A stretch of DNA of 53,587 nucleotides from Bacteroidota bacterium (GCA_025963715.1 JAOQAG010000033.1:1-53587), one strand, 5' to 3'; positions 36,470-45,946 are shown, counted from the first letter of the stretch. Program-made: numbers and translations. Notes: generated by a model from the letters alone, not told the origin.

Positions 36470-38854
36470 ATGAAAAAAGTCATTTTATACCTGAAAAATC
36501 ACCGTACTTCCATTAAAAAATGGAGCAAACGACTGGTATTATTGGGATTGATCATTTTTACAGGCTGGTACATCAACTGTTTACCCGAAAAACTGTTCCA
36601 CGACAGCACTTCCACCGTATTGCTGGACAGGAACGGTGTATTACTGGGTGCAAAAATAGCATCCGACGGGCAATGGCGATTTTCAGCAGCGCAAAACATT
36701 CCGCAAAAATTCGAGACCTGTCTCATCGAATTTGAAGACCGCACTTTTTACCAGCATCACGGCATCAGCATCAACGGTATTGGAAGAGCCATCGTACAAA
36801 ATTTTAAGAATAAAAGAGTGGTGAGTGGTGGTAGCACACTCACCATGCAGTTAGCCCGGATCATGCGAAAAAATCCGCCACGTACATTCCGCGAAAAGAT
36901 TCTGGAGATGATCCTTGCGACCCGCATGGAAATTCGTTTCAGTAAAAAGCAAATTCTCGCCGATTACGCTTCCCATGCACCTTTCGGGAACAATGTGGTT
37001 GGACTGGAAGCTGCTTCCTGGCGTTATTACGGCCGCAGTTCCAATTCGCTCAGCTGGGCCGAAAGCGCTACACTGGCAGTTTTACCCAATGCACCGGGCC
37101 TCATCTATCCCGGAAAAAATCACCAGCGATTGCTCGAAAAACGTAACCGTTTGCTAAAACGCCTGTTCGATACAAAAAAAATAGATGCTACCACTTACCA
37201 GCTTTCCCTCTCGGAACCCCTGCCGGATAAGCCTTTAAAATTGCCACAAAGCGCACCGCATTTATTGGAACGCCTGATCAAAGAAGGTTATGCCGGTAAA
37301 ACCATCAAAAGCACCATTGATAATAATCTGCAGTTAAAGGCCATGCAGCAATTGCAGGCGCACAGCGACCTGCTGCAGGAAAATAAAATTTACAACGGCG
37401 CCATCCTCATCACTTCCGTGAAAACAGGCGAAGTGCTCGCATACGTGGGGAACACAAAAACGCAGGACGTAGAGAACAGCAGCGATGTGGATTGCATTGT
37501 TGCACCGCGCAGCACCGGCAGTATCTTAAAACCTTTTTTGTATGCTAAAAGTTTGGAAGACGGAATCATCACACCTACCATGCTTCTGCCGGACATTCCC
37601 ACACAGTTCGGAAGCTTTTCGCCAAAAAACTTTTCACAGCAATTTGATGGTGCCGTGCCCGCCAACAAAGCATTATCACGTAGCCTTAACATACCAATGG
37701 TACGCCTGTTAAATGATTACGGATTGGAAAAATTTTACCGCGATCTGAAAAATTACGGCCTGACCACACTCAATAAACCCGCTGCACATTATGGCTTATC
37801 ACTCATCCTTGGCGGTGCGGAAGCAAAACTGTACGATCTCAACCGCGCATATATGCAAATGGCGCAGGAATTACGCTACGGCGAAACGCAGGAGCTTGCA
37901 TTTGTAAATGATGCCGCAACAATTGCAAAAAACAAACAGGTGCCAGCTGCCGGGTTGATCCATCAAAAAACCAACAGTGCCGCCATTTACAGCACTTTTG
38001 AAGCCATGGTGGAAGTCAACAGGCCGGATGAGGATGGCAACTGGAAAGCATTTGCATCAGCGCAAAAAATTGCATGGAAAACCGGTACAAGCTTCGGTTT
38101 CCGCGATGCATGGGCAATTGGCATTACACCGGATTATGTTGTTGCTGTGTGGGTGGGTAATGCGGATGGTGAAGGACGGCCGGGGTTAACCGGAATAAAA
38201 GCGGCCGCTCCTTTATTGTTCGATTTATTCTCTCAATTACCAAAATCCACCGCATGGTTCCGGGCACCGCGTAACGAGCAATGCAGGGTTTGTATTTGTA
38301 GGGAAAGCGGACAGCGTGCTTCCAAGCTTTGCGAAAAAACAGATACGGTTTGGATGCCGAAAACCTGCCTGAATACCACTGCCTGCCCGTATCATCAAAT
38401 GGTACATCTCAGTAAAGATGGTAAGTACAGGGTGGACAGCGATTGTGAAAGTGTGTACAATATGAAAAATACCGATTGGTTTATTTTACCACCGCTGATC
38501 GAAAAATATTACAAGGTCAATCATCCTAACTATAAACCATTACCGGATTTCCGGCCGGATTGCCTTGCAAAAATCGCAGACAAAGCCTTTGCGGTTTTAT
38601 ATCCAAAACAAAACAGTAAAATTTATGTCCCGATCGAAATTGACGGAAAACCCGGGCGTACCGTATTTGAAGCAACACACCGCAACATAAACACAAAAAT
38701 TTACTGGCACCTCGATGACGAATACATTGGTGAAACAAAAGAGATCCACCAGATCGCGCTCAATCCTGCTCCCGGCAAACACAAACTCATGCTCATTGAT
38801 GAGAATGGAATTTCTACTACCATAAAGTTTGAAGTGATGGGAAGGGAGAATTAG
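36470..38854 (+). CDS. pbpC: Penicillin-binding protein 1C (bifunctional glycosyltransferase/transpeptidase)
   Basis: 794 residues. An N-terminal membrane anchor (about 20-38) is followed by a GT51 glycosyltransferase with catalytic E89 in FEDRTFYQHHG and the GGSTLTMQLAR motif. The transpeptidase domain has S351-K354 (SILK), SLN (in SRSLNIP) and KTGTS at 537-541. A C-terminal BiPBP_C-type domain, about 700-790, has a Cys-rich linker before it (about 603-645: CRVCICRESG...C...C). PBP1C polymerises peptidoglycan in the periplasm and pairs with alpha-2-macroglobulin in many genomes; here the A2M gene is 5 kb upstream on the same strand. All catalytic residues appear intact. Confidence 0.94.
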   Translation: MKKVILYLKNHRTSIKKWSKRLVLLGLIIFTGWYINCLPEKLFHDSTSTVLLDRNGVLLGAKIASDGQWRFSAAQNIPQKFETCLIEFEDRTFYQHHGISINGIGRAIVQNFKNKRVVSGGSTLTMQLARIMRKNPPRTFREKILEMILATRMEIRFSKKQILADYASHAPFGNNVVGLEAASWRYYGRSSNSLSWAESATLAVLPNAPGLIYPGKNHQRLLEKRNRLLKRLFDTKKIDATTYQLSLSEPLPDKPLKLPQSAPHLLERLIKEGYAGKTIKSTIDNNLQLKAMQQLQAHSDLLQENKIYNGAILITSVKTGEVLAYVGNTKTQDVENSSDVDCIVAPRSTGSILKPFLYAKSLEDGIITPTMLLPDIPTQFGSFSPKNFSQQFDGAVPANKALSRSLNIPMVRLLNDYGLEKFYRDLKNYGLTTLNKPAAHYGLSLILGGAEAKLYDLNRAYMQMAQELRYGETQELAFVNDAATIAKNKQVPAAGLIHQKTNSAAIYSTFEAMVEVNRPDEDGNWKAFASAQKIAWKTGTSFGFRDAWAIGITPDYVVAVWVGNADGEGRPGLTGIKAAAPLLFDLFSQLPKSTAWFRAPRNEQCRVCICRESGQRASKLCEKTDTVWMPKTCLNTTACPYHQMVHLSKDGKYRVDSDCESVYNMKNTDWFILPPLIEKYYKVNHPNYKPLPDFRPDCLAKIADKAFAVLYPKQNSKIYVPIEIDGKPGRTVFEATHRNINTKIYWHLDDEYIGETKEIHQIALNPAPGKHKLMLIDENGISTTIKFEVMGREN

Positions 38855-38909
38855 AAAATGAACAGCCTGCTAAATCAGGATAATTCTAATATAATTTAAA
38901 AATAAAAAT

Positions 38910-39344
38910 TTAAGTGTTTTTTAATTCTGAGATATAAAATTTATGATGAGCATCTAAGAATACTACATAAAAAGTGTTCTTAAAAATATGGCCGGCAATA
39001 ATGTGGGTTCCATTAACATGAATTCTCGCCCATTTTGCATCATCAGGAACATGCTTTGGATGAGTAAATTCCGTTTTTTCTTTTGCAGGAAAATCGCCGT
39101 AACATGTAAATTTTTTTCCGAGTTGCTGATCAATAGGTAGATGACTCAGATTAAATAATGTTTCCATTGCTTCAGCAAGCATTCCATTCTCTTGCCAATC
39201 ATGAAATCGCTGTCCCTGATTTCTATCTAAATGTTTTAATGATATATGAAAAAGACCATCTGCGACTCCTGCAACTGATTTTGGAACAGATAAACCTGCC
39301 GCAAAATTTTTCTTATCATTAGGCTTTATTCTCTTTTGCGACAT
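38910..39344 (-). CDS. Putative toxin partner of the Panacea antitoxin
   Basis: 144 residues from the Met at 39344 (MSQKRIKPNDKK). An upstream Met at 39398 would lie deeper inside the antitoxin gene and is less likely. The gene overlaps the end of the Panacea-domain gene by 26 bases, the usual antitoxin-then-toxin order. Motifs are LFHISLKHLD near the N-terminus and, at the C-terminus, WARIHVNGTHIIAGHIFKNTF followed by YVVFLDAHHKFY. A GxxFxxxFYVVxLDxxHxxY ending is what I recall from small toxins beside Panacea proteins, but I cannot name the family or its target. Toxin status rests mainly on the neighbour. Confidence 0.65.
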   Translation of the reverse strand: MSQKRIKPNDKKNFAAGLSVPKSVAGVADGLFHISLKHLDRNQGQRFHDWQENGMLAEAMETLFNLSHLPIDQQLGKKFTCYGDFPAKEKTEFTHPKHVPDDAKWARIHVNGTHIIAGHIFKNTFYVVFLDAHHKFYISELKNT

Positions 39345-39843
39345 AAAGCTTTTCTTTATAAAAAGTACGCATTGTTTCTTTCGAAATTTCCACTTCACAC
39401 CTATCTGCAGGAGCGTAACCTCTCCGAGCCTCTATCCAGGGTAACTCTTCATGTGTTAAACATTCTAAATCATAAGGGCTCCGCGGACTAAATTCAGATA
39501 AAATATCGTTGATTAGTTCCAGCTGCATTGGATTTAACTTAGCTTCAACAGACTTAATCATACGTTCTTGCTCATCCATTGGTTCAGTTAACGATAAGCT
39601 GCCATATACGTTTGCGCCGGTTGGTTTGATATAATCGTATAACTTTCTTGAAACCGGGCCATGCAACCAGGCTTGAAAATTATCTTCTATTAAAGATTTA
39701 TCAAAATAAGCTAAATGATAACCCTCAAGATAATATACTAATTTTTGCAATTTTAAATGCTCCACAGATTTATATCTGCCTACTATGTAGTGCGTCAATT
39801 CAATTGAATCGAGTTGTATAAATTCGGGATTAGCTGCTTTCAT
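39319..39843 (-). CDS. Panacea-domain (DUF4065/SocA-like) antitoxin
   Basis: 174 residues. The Panacea signature is present: LKLQKLVYYLEGYHLAYFDK (about 30-49), then FQAWLHGPVSRKLYDYIKPTG (about 55-76), then a helical region ending HEELPWIEARRGY (about 132-145). The domain is known as a versatile antitoxin that neutralises several unrelated toxins, and as the SocA proteolytic adaptor. It is the first gene of a two-gene operon with the overlapping downstream toxin candidate. No DNA-binding domain is visible, so autoregulation is uncertain. Confidence 0.85.
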   Translation of the reverse strand: MKAANPEFIQLDSIELTHYIVGRYKSVEHLKLQKLVYYLEGYHLAYFDKSLIEDNFQAWLHGPVSRKLYDYIKPTGANVYGSLSLTEPMDEQERMIKSVEAKLNPMQLELINDILSEFSPRSPYDLECLTHEELPWIEARRGYAPADRCEVEISKETMRTFYKEKLYVAKENKA

Positions 39844-40141
39844 CTTTTTGTCTTATTGGCAAACATAAGTTAATTAAGAATAGGTTTAACCACAACAATA
39901 CAAAATTTGTGCTTTATAAACGATTAACTATTTGTTCAATATTAAAGGTAACCCTTTTAAAGCACATTAAAAACAAAAGAAGATGTAATATCTGAAATGG
40001 CTTTCCCGGTTGGCAGTAGCGTCACGTTATATCAAATCGCTCCTATCTTTCCGTGGACACATTTCCCCATCTTCCACCCAACTAACCCGCTGGCAGGTTT
40101 ATTTAAGTGTATTGGTAATTACTTACTCCAATACAAAACTT

Positions 40142-42121
40142 ATGAAACTACGCATCTTACTTTTCCTAATGTTCGCAACAGTTACAAACACATTTGCAAA
40201 AACCGGCGGCGACTTTGAAGTCAAATTCAACAAAGCAGCAGAGATCTATAAAACCGCCGATTATCCCAATGCGCTCCTTATGTACATGGAGCTATACCGC
40301 AGCGACAGCAGCAATGCTAACATTGCTTATTTCGTTGGCGATTGTTATTTAAAAGGAATGAGTGGCCGTGCAAGAGCGGTTCCGTACCTCGAAAAAGCCT
40401 GCAAAAATGTATCACAGGAATACAAAGAAGGAGATTTTGAAGAAAAACACGCACCCATTTTAGCATATAAATTATTGGGCGATGCGTATCACATTCATTC
40501 AAAATTTGATAAAGCCATTACTTCGTATGAAAAATACAAACAGGAATTATCTATCAGTAAAAAGAAAGACAGCGACAATTTAAAAGACGTAGAGCGCAAA
40601 ATAGAAATGTGCAAAACCGCAAAAGAGCTGATCGCTGAACCGGTGAAAGTAAAAATAGAAAACCTGGGTAAAGCGCTTAACTCGCCTTACCCCGACTATT
40701 CTCCGGTGATCACCGGCGACCAGTCTACCATGATGTTTACCTCGCGCAGGAAAGAAAGCACCGGCGGGCAAACCTACGACGGCGGAAAATATTACGAAGA
40801 TATTTACATTTCCAATTACGTGAACAAAGCCTGGACACCGGCGAAAAATATCGGGGCACCGATCAACACCGGAGGAAACGAAGCAACCGTAGGCGTTTCG
40901 CCGGATGGCCAGCAGATCCTTATTTACAAGGACGATAACGGCGACGGAAATATTTATTCCACCACACTGAACGGTGATGTTTGGTCGGAACCGGTGAAGC
41001 TGAATGCAAATATCAATAGCAAACACTGGGAACCCAGCGCATTCATTTCCGCCGATGGTAATTCCATTTATTTTTCGAGTGACCGTCCGGGCGGATACGG
41101 TGGCCGCGACATCTACGTAAGTGAAAAAGAGGAGAACGGCGATTGGGGAAAACCGGTAAACATGGGGCCAACCATCAATACACCGTTTGAGGAAGACGCG
41201 CCGTTCATACATCCCGATGGCATTACCTTATTCTTCAGTTCCAACGGGCATCACACCATGGGCGGCTTTGATATTTTTTATAGCTCCTTATCCGACGATG
41301 GAAAAACATGGCAGGAGCCTGTAAATGTTGGTTACCCTGTAAACTCACCGGATGATGATATTTTTTATGTGGTATCGCCCGATAAAACAAAAGCTTATTA
41401 TTCTTCTTTCAGAGAAGGCGGATTGGGTGAAAAAGACAATTATGTAATCACATTTCTTGATCAGAAAAAAGCACCGCTGGTGTTGTTAAAAGGAATCGTA
41501 AAAAACGACGACGGTGTGGTTCCCAAAGGAATTAAAGTAACAGTAACTGATAATGAAACCGGAAAAGTGGTGGGCGTATACACACCCAACAGTAAAACCG
41601 GTCAGTATTTATTTGTGCTGCCTCCCGGAAAAAATTACAACATTTCATACGATGCGGAAGGCTTTTTATTTTATTCGGAGAACCGTACCATTGCTAAAAA
41701 AACAAATTATTACGAAACCTATAAAGCCATTGTCTTACCGCCAATCACCATAGGATCTAAAATAGTGCTGAACAATATTTTCTTTGATTTTGATAAAGCT
41801 ACCTTAACCAATACCTCCAACGTGGAGCTAAGAAATATTTTAAATTTCTTAAATAAAAATCAGAAAGTAATTATTGAGCTGGACGGTTATACCGATTCAA
41901 AAGGAACGGCAGAATACAACTTAAAACTTTCACAGGATAGGGCACAGGCGGTTGCTGCTTATCTTATTGAAAAAGGAATCGCCAAAGAACGCATCATCAC
42001 CAAAGGTTTTGGCGAATCGGCTCCAAATGCAGCCAATTTAAACAGCGATGGCACCGATAACCCGGAAGGAAGACAATTGAACCGCAGAGTGGAGTTGAAA
42101 ATTATTGAGATCACACACTAA
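40142..42121 (+). CDS. OmpA-family protein with TPR, WD40-like and CRD domains (PorE-like)
   Basis: 659 residues from the ATG at 40142, chosen because it starts a Sec signal peptide (MKLRILLFLMFATVTNTFA); the 44 codons further upstream look non-coding. Order: TPR-like helices (about 25-170), WD40-like PD40 beta-propeller blades (about 180-440; GDQSTMMFTSRR, SADGNSIYFSSDRPGGYGGRD, HPDGITLFFSSNG), carboxypeptidase regulatory-like domain (about 448-530), OmpA C-terminal peptidoglycan-binding domain (about 542-659; FDFDKATL, GYTDSKGTAEYN, NRRVEL). This matches PorE of the T9SS, which tethers the complex to peptidoglycan, but Bacteroidota often carry several such paralogues. No lipobox is obvious. 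It is monocistronic. Confidence 0.85.
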   Translation: MKLRILLFLMFATVTNTFAKTGGDFEVKFNKAAEIYKTADYPNALLMYMELYRSDSSNANIAYFVGDCYLKGMSGRARAVPYLEKACKNVSQEYKEGDFEEKHAPILAYKLLGDAYHIHSKFDKAITSYEKYKQELSISKKKDSDNLKDVERKIEMCKTAKELIAEPVKVKIENLGKALNSPYPDYSPVITGDQSTMMFTSRRKESTGGQTYDGGKYYEDIYISNYVNKAWTPAKNIGAPINTGGNEATVGVSPDGQQILIYKDDNGDGNIYSTTLNGDVWSEPVKLNANINSKHWEPSAFISADGNSIYFSSDRPGGYGGRDIYVSEKEENGDWGKPVNMGPTINTPFEEDAPFIHPDGITLFFSSNGHHTMGGFDIFYSSLSDDGKTWQEPVNVGYPVNSPDDDIFYVVSPDKTKAYYSSFREGGLGEKDNYVITFLDQKKAPLVLLKGIVKNDDGVVPKGIKVTVTDNETGKVVGVYTPNSKTGQYLFVLPPGKNYNISYDAEGFLFYSENRTIAKKTNYYETYKAIVLPPITIGSKIVLNNIFFDFDKATLTNTSNVELRNILNFLNKNQKVIIELDGYTDSKGTAEYNLKLSQDRAQAVAAYLIEKGIAKERIITKGFGESAPNAANLNSDGTDNPEGRQLNRRVELKIIEITH

Positions 42122-42205
42122 GTACGGATAACGAACAGAAACGAAAAACGAATCTGTACGATGCTGGACCTTTATTTTGATTTATACTAAAATTCTAAAA
42201 AAAAA

Positions 42206-42233
42206 CTGTCATCCCGTGCTTGACACGGGATCT
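42206..42233. repeat. Solo palindrome of the TGACCCGGG family (variant core)
   Basis: CTGTCATCCCGTGCTTGACACGGGATCT matches the large element's inner arm with compensatory changes on both sides (CCCGTG / CACGGG), so the hairpin is maintained. It lies between convergent genes. Confidence 0.7.
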
Positions 42234-42270
42234 CATAAATGTTTGCAGTATAATACACACAGCTTAACAT

Positions 42271-42298
42271 CTAACTACTAAAGACTAACTACTAAAGA
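42271..42298 (-). repeat. Stop-abutting tandem repeat (2 x 14 bases)
   Basis: On the minus strand, directly after the TAG of the epimerase-like gene, two perfect copies of TCTTTAGTAGTTAG occur, each of two heptamers ending in TAG. Its sequence differs from the array at 32508 but its arrangement is the same. Confidence 0.8.
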
Positions 42299-42976
42299 CT
42301 ACTTTGCCAGCTCAATAATATCCTTCCCTTCCACAACATTTTTCTCATACCCTTTCGTTACAGCATGGATCATTGCAAGCCCTATTTCTTTCAGCGTACA
42401 AAAACCGGCAGGAAACAATGCACGCCCGATCGGAAACATCCAGTTGACATATTTGTACAAAGGCTGTGTATATTTTAACCCGGGTGTTGGTTTTATAAAA
42501 CCCGGCCTGAAATTAAACACCTGTTTGAACGGTAATTTCATCAAATCGTTTTCTGTTTTTCCTTTTATCCTGGCCCACATCGAACGGCCTTTTTCAGTGC
42601 TATCAGTACCGGCGCCCGAAACATAACAAAAGGTCATACCGCTGTTTATGCTGCTTAGCGTTTCCGCGACGTGCATCGTAAGTGTATACGTCATTTTATA
42701 ATATTCGGCCTCCTTTACACCCACCGATGAAATCCCCAGGCAGAAATAACAGGCATTGTAACCGCCCAACTGATCGCGGATCGGTGTGAGGTTAAAAAAA
42801 TCGGTATGAAGGATCTCTTTTAATTTTGCATGCGTAACCCCGCAGGGCTTTCTATTGATCACCAACACTGCTTCCACCTGCGGATGGTTCAAACATTCAT
42901 GCAAAACTCCTTCTCCCACCATACCGGTTGTTCCGGTAATGATGGCGCGTATTTTCAGGTCTGTGGTGCTGTTCAT
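42299..42976 (-). CDS. Rossmann-fold NAD(P)-binding epimerase/NmrA-like protein
   Basis: 225 residues. The dinucleotide-binding motif TGxxGxxG is at about 14-21 (ITGTTGMVGEGVLHEC), followed by an acidic/basic switch region VLVINRKPCG. The middle has YFCLGISSVG and YKMTYTLTMHVAETL, and SGAGTDS corresponds to the catalytic Ser region of short atypical SDRs. Similar proteins are annotated as NAD-dependent epimerases or HTATIP2-like oxidoreductases, without a proven substrate. Cytosolic. It is monocistronic, convergent with the OmpA gene. The start codon is preceded by an A/T-rich leader. Confidence 0.82.
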   Translation of the reverse strand: MNSTTDLKIRAIITGTTGMVGEGVLHECLNHPQVEAVLVINRKPCGVTHAKLKEILHTDFFNLTPIRDQLGGYNACYFCLGISSVGVKEAEYYKMTYTLTMHVAETLSSINSGMTFCYVSGAGTDSTEKGRSMWARIKGKTENDLMKLPFKQVFNFRPGFIKPTPGLKYTQPLYKYVNWMFPIGRALFPAGFCTLKEIGLAMIHAVTKGYEKNVVEGKDIIELAK

Positions 42977-43166
42977 ATTTCTGTTTTTTTTAGTAAATAA
43001 AACCGACGTTTAAATATAACGAATCCCATTTGTTTTTCTATGACATTCGTCATAAATCAATTATTTTTAAAAAATAAACAGTAATAACAAGTGAGATAAA
43101 CACAAGCAATTACAGTACCTTTATATTACTAAAACAATGTATACTAACTCTCATAAAAACACAACT

Positions 43167-43550
43167 ATGGAAACTAAAAAAACAATCTACGAGTTACATG
43201 AAGATCACAAGATCTGGTTAAACAAACTGGCTTTTTACAAAGACGACCTGGCGATTATGCAAAACAGGATCTCTGAAATTGCCAGTAAAAACACTGCAAA
43301 CGAAGTACTTGCACAGGTAGAGCATTTTCAAAACCAGCTGATCGTACAAAAAGAAAACATCGACACGCTGCACCACGAGATTGGTGTGCACGAAACAGGG
43401 TTACGAGCCGAAGTAAACAAAAACGAAGTTGCCGTCGATCACAAACGCTATGCAGATCATACTTCGGCAAGGGCAGATATGGAAAACTTTGAAAAAACAT
43501 TCAATGACCTGAGAAAAGAACTGATCCACTTTTTAGCAAAATGGATGTAA
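43167..43550 (+). CDS. Small coiled-coil protein of unknown function
   Basis: 127 residues from METKKTIYELHEDHKIW; an in-frame ATG ten codons upstream (43137) is possible. The sequence is almost entirely helical, with heptad-like spacing (about 20-120: LAFYKDDLAIMQNRI, VEHFQNQLIVQKENIDTL, MENFEKTFNDLRKELIHFL). No signal peptide. It precedes the YoaK-like membrane protein gene by 32 bases, so the two may be co-transcribed. Function unknown. Confidence 0.75.
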   Translation: METKKTIYELHEDHKIWLNKLAFYKDDLAIMQNRISEIASKNTANEVLAQVEHFQNQLIVQKENIDTLHHEIGVHETGLRAEVNKNEVAVDHKRYADHTSARADMENFEKTFNDLRKELIHFLAKWM

Positions 43551-43582
43551 TTCATCCTTTAGTTCATAAAAATTAACAGGAG

Positions 43583-44308
43583 ATGTTTCGTCACAAAGGC
43601 AAAAACAGAACTCACAAACACAATCTCCGCTTGGCGGCCATCCTCTCTTTTATAGCGGGGATGGTCAATACAAGCGGTGTGCTCTCCATAAAAACGCTTA
43701 CGACAAATGTAACCGGGCATTTCGCTTTTTTTGCAGAAGAGCTTGTTAAAAAAAGCTACAGCACTGCATTTATATTTTTACTTTACATTCTTTTCTTTTT
43801 ATTAGGTGCGTTTGTTTCCAACATGCTTGTCGAGATCACCTCCAGGATCAAACCCCGGATCTCTCACGCCTTGCCTATGCTTATCGAAATAATGATCCTT
43901 ACAATGATCGGCTTGTATGGATCTTCTTCAGGAATGACTGGTTACGAATATTGTTTTATTGCCTGTACCCTGCTTTTCGCGATGGGGATGCAAAATGCGC
44001 TTGTTACAAAAATTTCGCAATCCACCGTGAGAACAACCCATTTAACGGGCTTATTCACCGATCTTGGAATTGAACTGTCACAATTATTTTTTTACAGGGA
44101 AATACAGGAACGTCAAAAACTCAACAAAAGCATTTTCCTGCGCTTTGTTATCATTGCCTTTTTCTTTATTGGCTGTGTACTCGATGGTTTCTTATACCAG
44201 GCATGGCAGTTGAAAACACTCTTACTTGCTGCGGGTTGTTTAACCCTTGCCCTGTTTTATGATACCATCCGTTACCGGTATTACATCACAATAAGAAAAT
44301 TTCGTTAG
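43583..44308 (+). CDS. YoaK/DUF1275 family membrane protein
   Basis: 241 residues with six or seven hydrophobic helices. The family signature is in the first helix pair: LAAILSFIAGMVNTSGVLSI followed by TTNVTGHFAFFAEEL. Further motifs are GAFVSNMLVE and GMQNALVTKISQSTVRTTHLTG. DUF1275 members are small inner-membrane proteins of unknown transport or stress function. The 32-base gap suggests an operon with the preceding coiled-coil gene. Confidence 0.88.
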   Translation: MFRHKGKNRTHKHNLRLAAILSFIAGMVNTSGVLSIKTLTTNVTGHFAFFAEELVKKSYSTAFIFLLYILFFLLGAFVSNMLVEITSRIKPRISHALPMLIEIMILTMIGLYGSSSGMTGYEYCFIACTLLFAMGMQNALVTKISQSTVRTTHLTGLFTDLGIELSQLFFYREIQERQKLNKSIFLRFVIIAFFFIGCVLDGFLYQAWQLKTLLLAAGCLTLALFYDTIRYRYYITIRKFR

Positions 44309-44318
44309 GAAAATAAAT

Positions 44319-44334
44319 TATACCGATCGGTATA
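44319..44334. promoter_or_regulatory. 16-base palindrome TATACCGATCGGTATA
   Basis: Perfect palindrome eleven bases past the YoaK-like stop, in a convergent gap. The 14-base core ATACCGATCGGTAT recurs at 47691-47704 and 52430-52447. Such a site resembles TetR-family operators, but its position between gene ends does not suit a promoter operator. The rest of this gap (about 44360-44403) is a low-complexity CTCTGCGCCTCCTTTGCG-type repeat. Confidence 0.5.
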
Positions 44335-44403
44335 TTACAGATAACATTAATTTGAAAAGACACCGCCTCAGCGAACTCTGCGCCTCCTTTGCGCCCTCTG
44401 CGG

Positions 44404-45744
44404 TTAAATATCCAGTACTTCCACCAGCAGCCGTATATTCCTGTAATAACTGTTTTTCAGTTTTTTAAATACCTGTTTATTTTTCGCCGCTTCCGGATGC
44501 GCAATGTAATTCAGCAATTCGTACTCTTCCGCATAACGCGTTTTGTTGAGGTTACGCGACATGTACACCCGCAACGCCTGTAAGCGCGAGTCAAACAGCA
44601 GCAGATCTTTTGTGCGCCGAATCACGATCAGCTCGATCATCCGCAGCACACATTCCATATCCGGGAATTGCGTATGCGTAGGATGCAGGTAAAACGCCTT
44701 AAAATGTGCATTGAATTCTTTTAAATTTCCTTCCAAAAATGATTTTACCGCCAGCACGATCGATTTGTATTGCTTGAATTTACTGGTATCTTCCAACTGC
44801 TCCAGTAATTTTAAATACTGCTCCACCTTGCTCAATTCCTTATTCGTCAGGTAATACCCGATCAGTGCATAGTAAAAAGTAACGCGCGCCAAAATACCCC
44901 CGTCCTCCACCGTCGATTCAAAATCCCGTACATATTTTTCAGGATCGCCAAAACCATCATGCGTCGAAAGAAAATTGATCAGCGTAATTTTTGTGATCGA
45001 AAACGTGAGCGGGTTCATGATCGCTTTGTATTCCTCCCGGTTCTTTGTGATCTTCTCCACAATAGCCCAGGTTTTTTCCGGCGCATTAAAATAACGGGCA
45101 TTTGCATTGTATAAAATGTTCAGCGCATTGTGGATCAATACATGGTGGCCAATCTCCACCGCTTCTTTGTAAATTCCTTCCAGCTTCGCCAACTCTTTTG
45201 CCGGTAATTCCTTCCGCTCCTCAAACCGTTCCACCGCCAGCATTTCCACCATTATTTTCCCGTAACAATTCACATATTTTTGCAGGCGTGTTATATTCAC
45301 ATTGCGTTTTTCCGCCACCTGCTCTATCAATCCCGGTTTGCCCGAGATCTGTGAGATCCGGAATCCTTCAATGTACAAAGCATCCAGCAGGCTCCACAAT
45401 TGTTTTGTTTCATAGCTGCGCTCCAGCTCGCGGTAAAAATTAAGCGCCACATTCATATCTCCCTGCAATGAAAGTTTCTGTAAAATGTTTACTTCATCAT
45501 AAGGTGTTTGAATGCTTTGTTTGATAAACTGGAGCAGGTAGGTTTTGGCCAGCGACTGGCTTTTATTAAACGTTGTGGCGGACAGTTTCAGTTTTTTTGC
45601 CGTAGCAATACTGTCACTTTCTTTATTGTTTGAAATATACAAGAGCAAGCGCAGCTCCGCTTTGGTGCTTTTATCGCAGGCTTGTTTTAATTGCCTGGTT
45701 TGTTCCTCAGAAAGTAATTTCAATAATGCGTAAAGTAATTCCAT
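44404..45744 (-). CDS. Helical protein of unknown function
   Basis: 446 residues with no signal peptide or membrane segment. The whole sequence reads as alpha helices with TPR-like spacing (for example ARVTFYYALIGYYLTNKELS and KVEQYLKLLEQLEDT, near 285-320), which suggests a helical-repeat scaffold. The N-terminus (MELLYALLKLLSEEQTRQL) and the segment AELRLLLYISNNKESD recall conserved hypothetical proteins of Bacteroidota. No catalytic motif is seen. Divergent from the SBBP gene. Confidence 0.75.
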   Translation of the reverse strand: MELLYALLKLLSEEQTRQLKQACDKSTKAELRLLLYISNNKESDSIATAKKLKLSATTFNKSQSLAKTYLLQFIKQSIQTPYDEVNILQKLSLQGDMNVALNFYRELERSYETKQLWSLLDALYIEGFRISQISGKPGLIEQVAEKRNVNITRLQKYVNCYGKIMVEMLAVERFEERKELPAKELAKLEGIYKEAVEIGHHVLIHNALNILYNANARYFNAPEKTWAIVEKITKNREEYKAIMNPLTFSITKITLINFLSTHDGFGDPEKYVRDFESTVEDGGILARVTFYYALIGYYLTNKELSKVEQYLKLLEQLEDTSKFKQYKSIVLAVKSFLEGNLKEFNAHFKAFYLHPTHTQFPDMECVLRMIELIVIRRTKDLLLFDSRLQALRVYMSRNLNKTRYAEEYELLNYIAHPEAAKNKQVFKKLKNSYYRNIRLLVEVLDI

Positions 45745-45787
45745 CTGATTTTTATAATTAGCCCGGTAAAGATTTCAAAATAATGTT

Positions 45788-45819
45788 ATTGTAAAGCCTA
45801 ACTAAAGGTAATTACTTTG
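45788..45819 (+). promoter_or_regulatory. Candidate Bacteroidota-type promoter of the SBBP-repeat gene
   Basis: ATTG at 45788-45791 and TTACTTTG at 45812-45819, 20 bases apart, match the -33/-7 consensus with one difference in each box. This predicts a leader of about 120 bases. By-eye match only. Confidence 0.4.
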
Positions 45820-45946
45820 TACCGAATAAAAGGTTGACGTTTGTCATTATAAATCGTATTTCACTAATAATCAAAAAGATAAGCAGAAACAATTAGAATA
45901 ATTTAACAATTTAATACAGCAATTATCACATTAATAATTAAACCAA

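Noticed and set aside
40010-40141. 44-codon extension of the OmpA-family gene
   Set aside because: The ATG at 40142 begins a good signal peptide; the upstream codons would place it internally and look like leader sequence.
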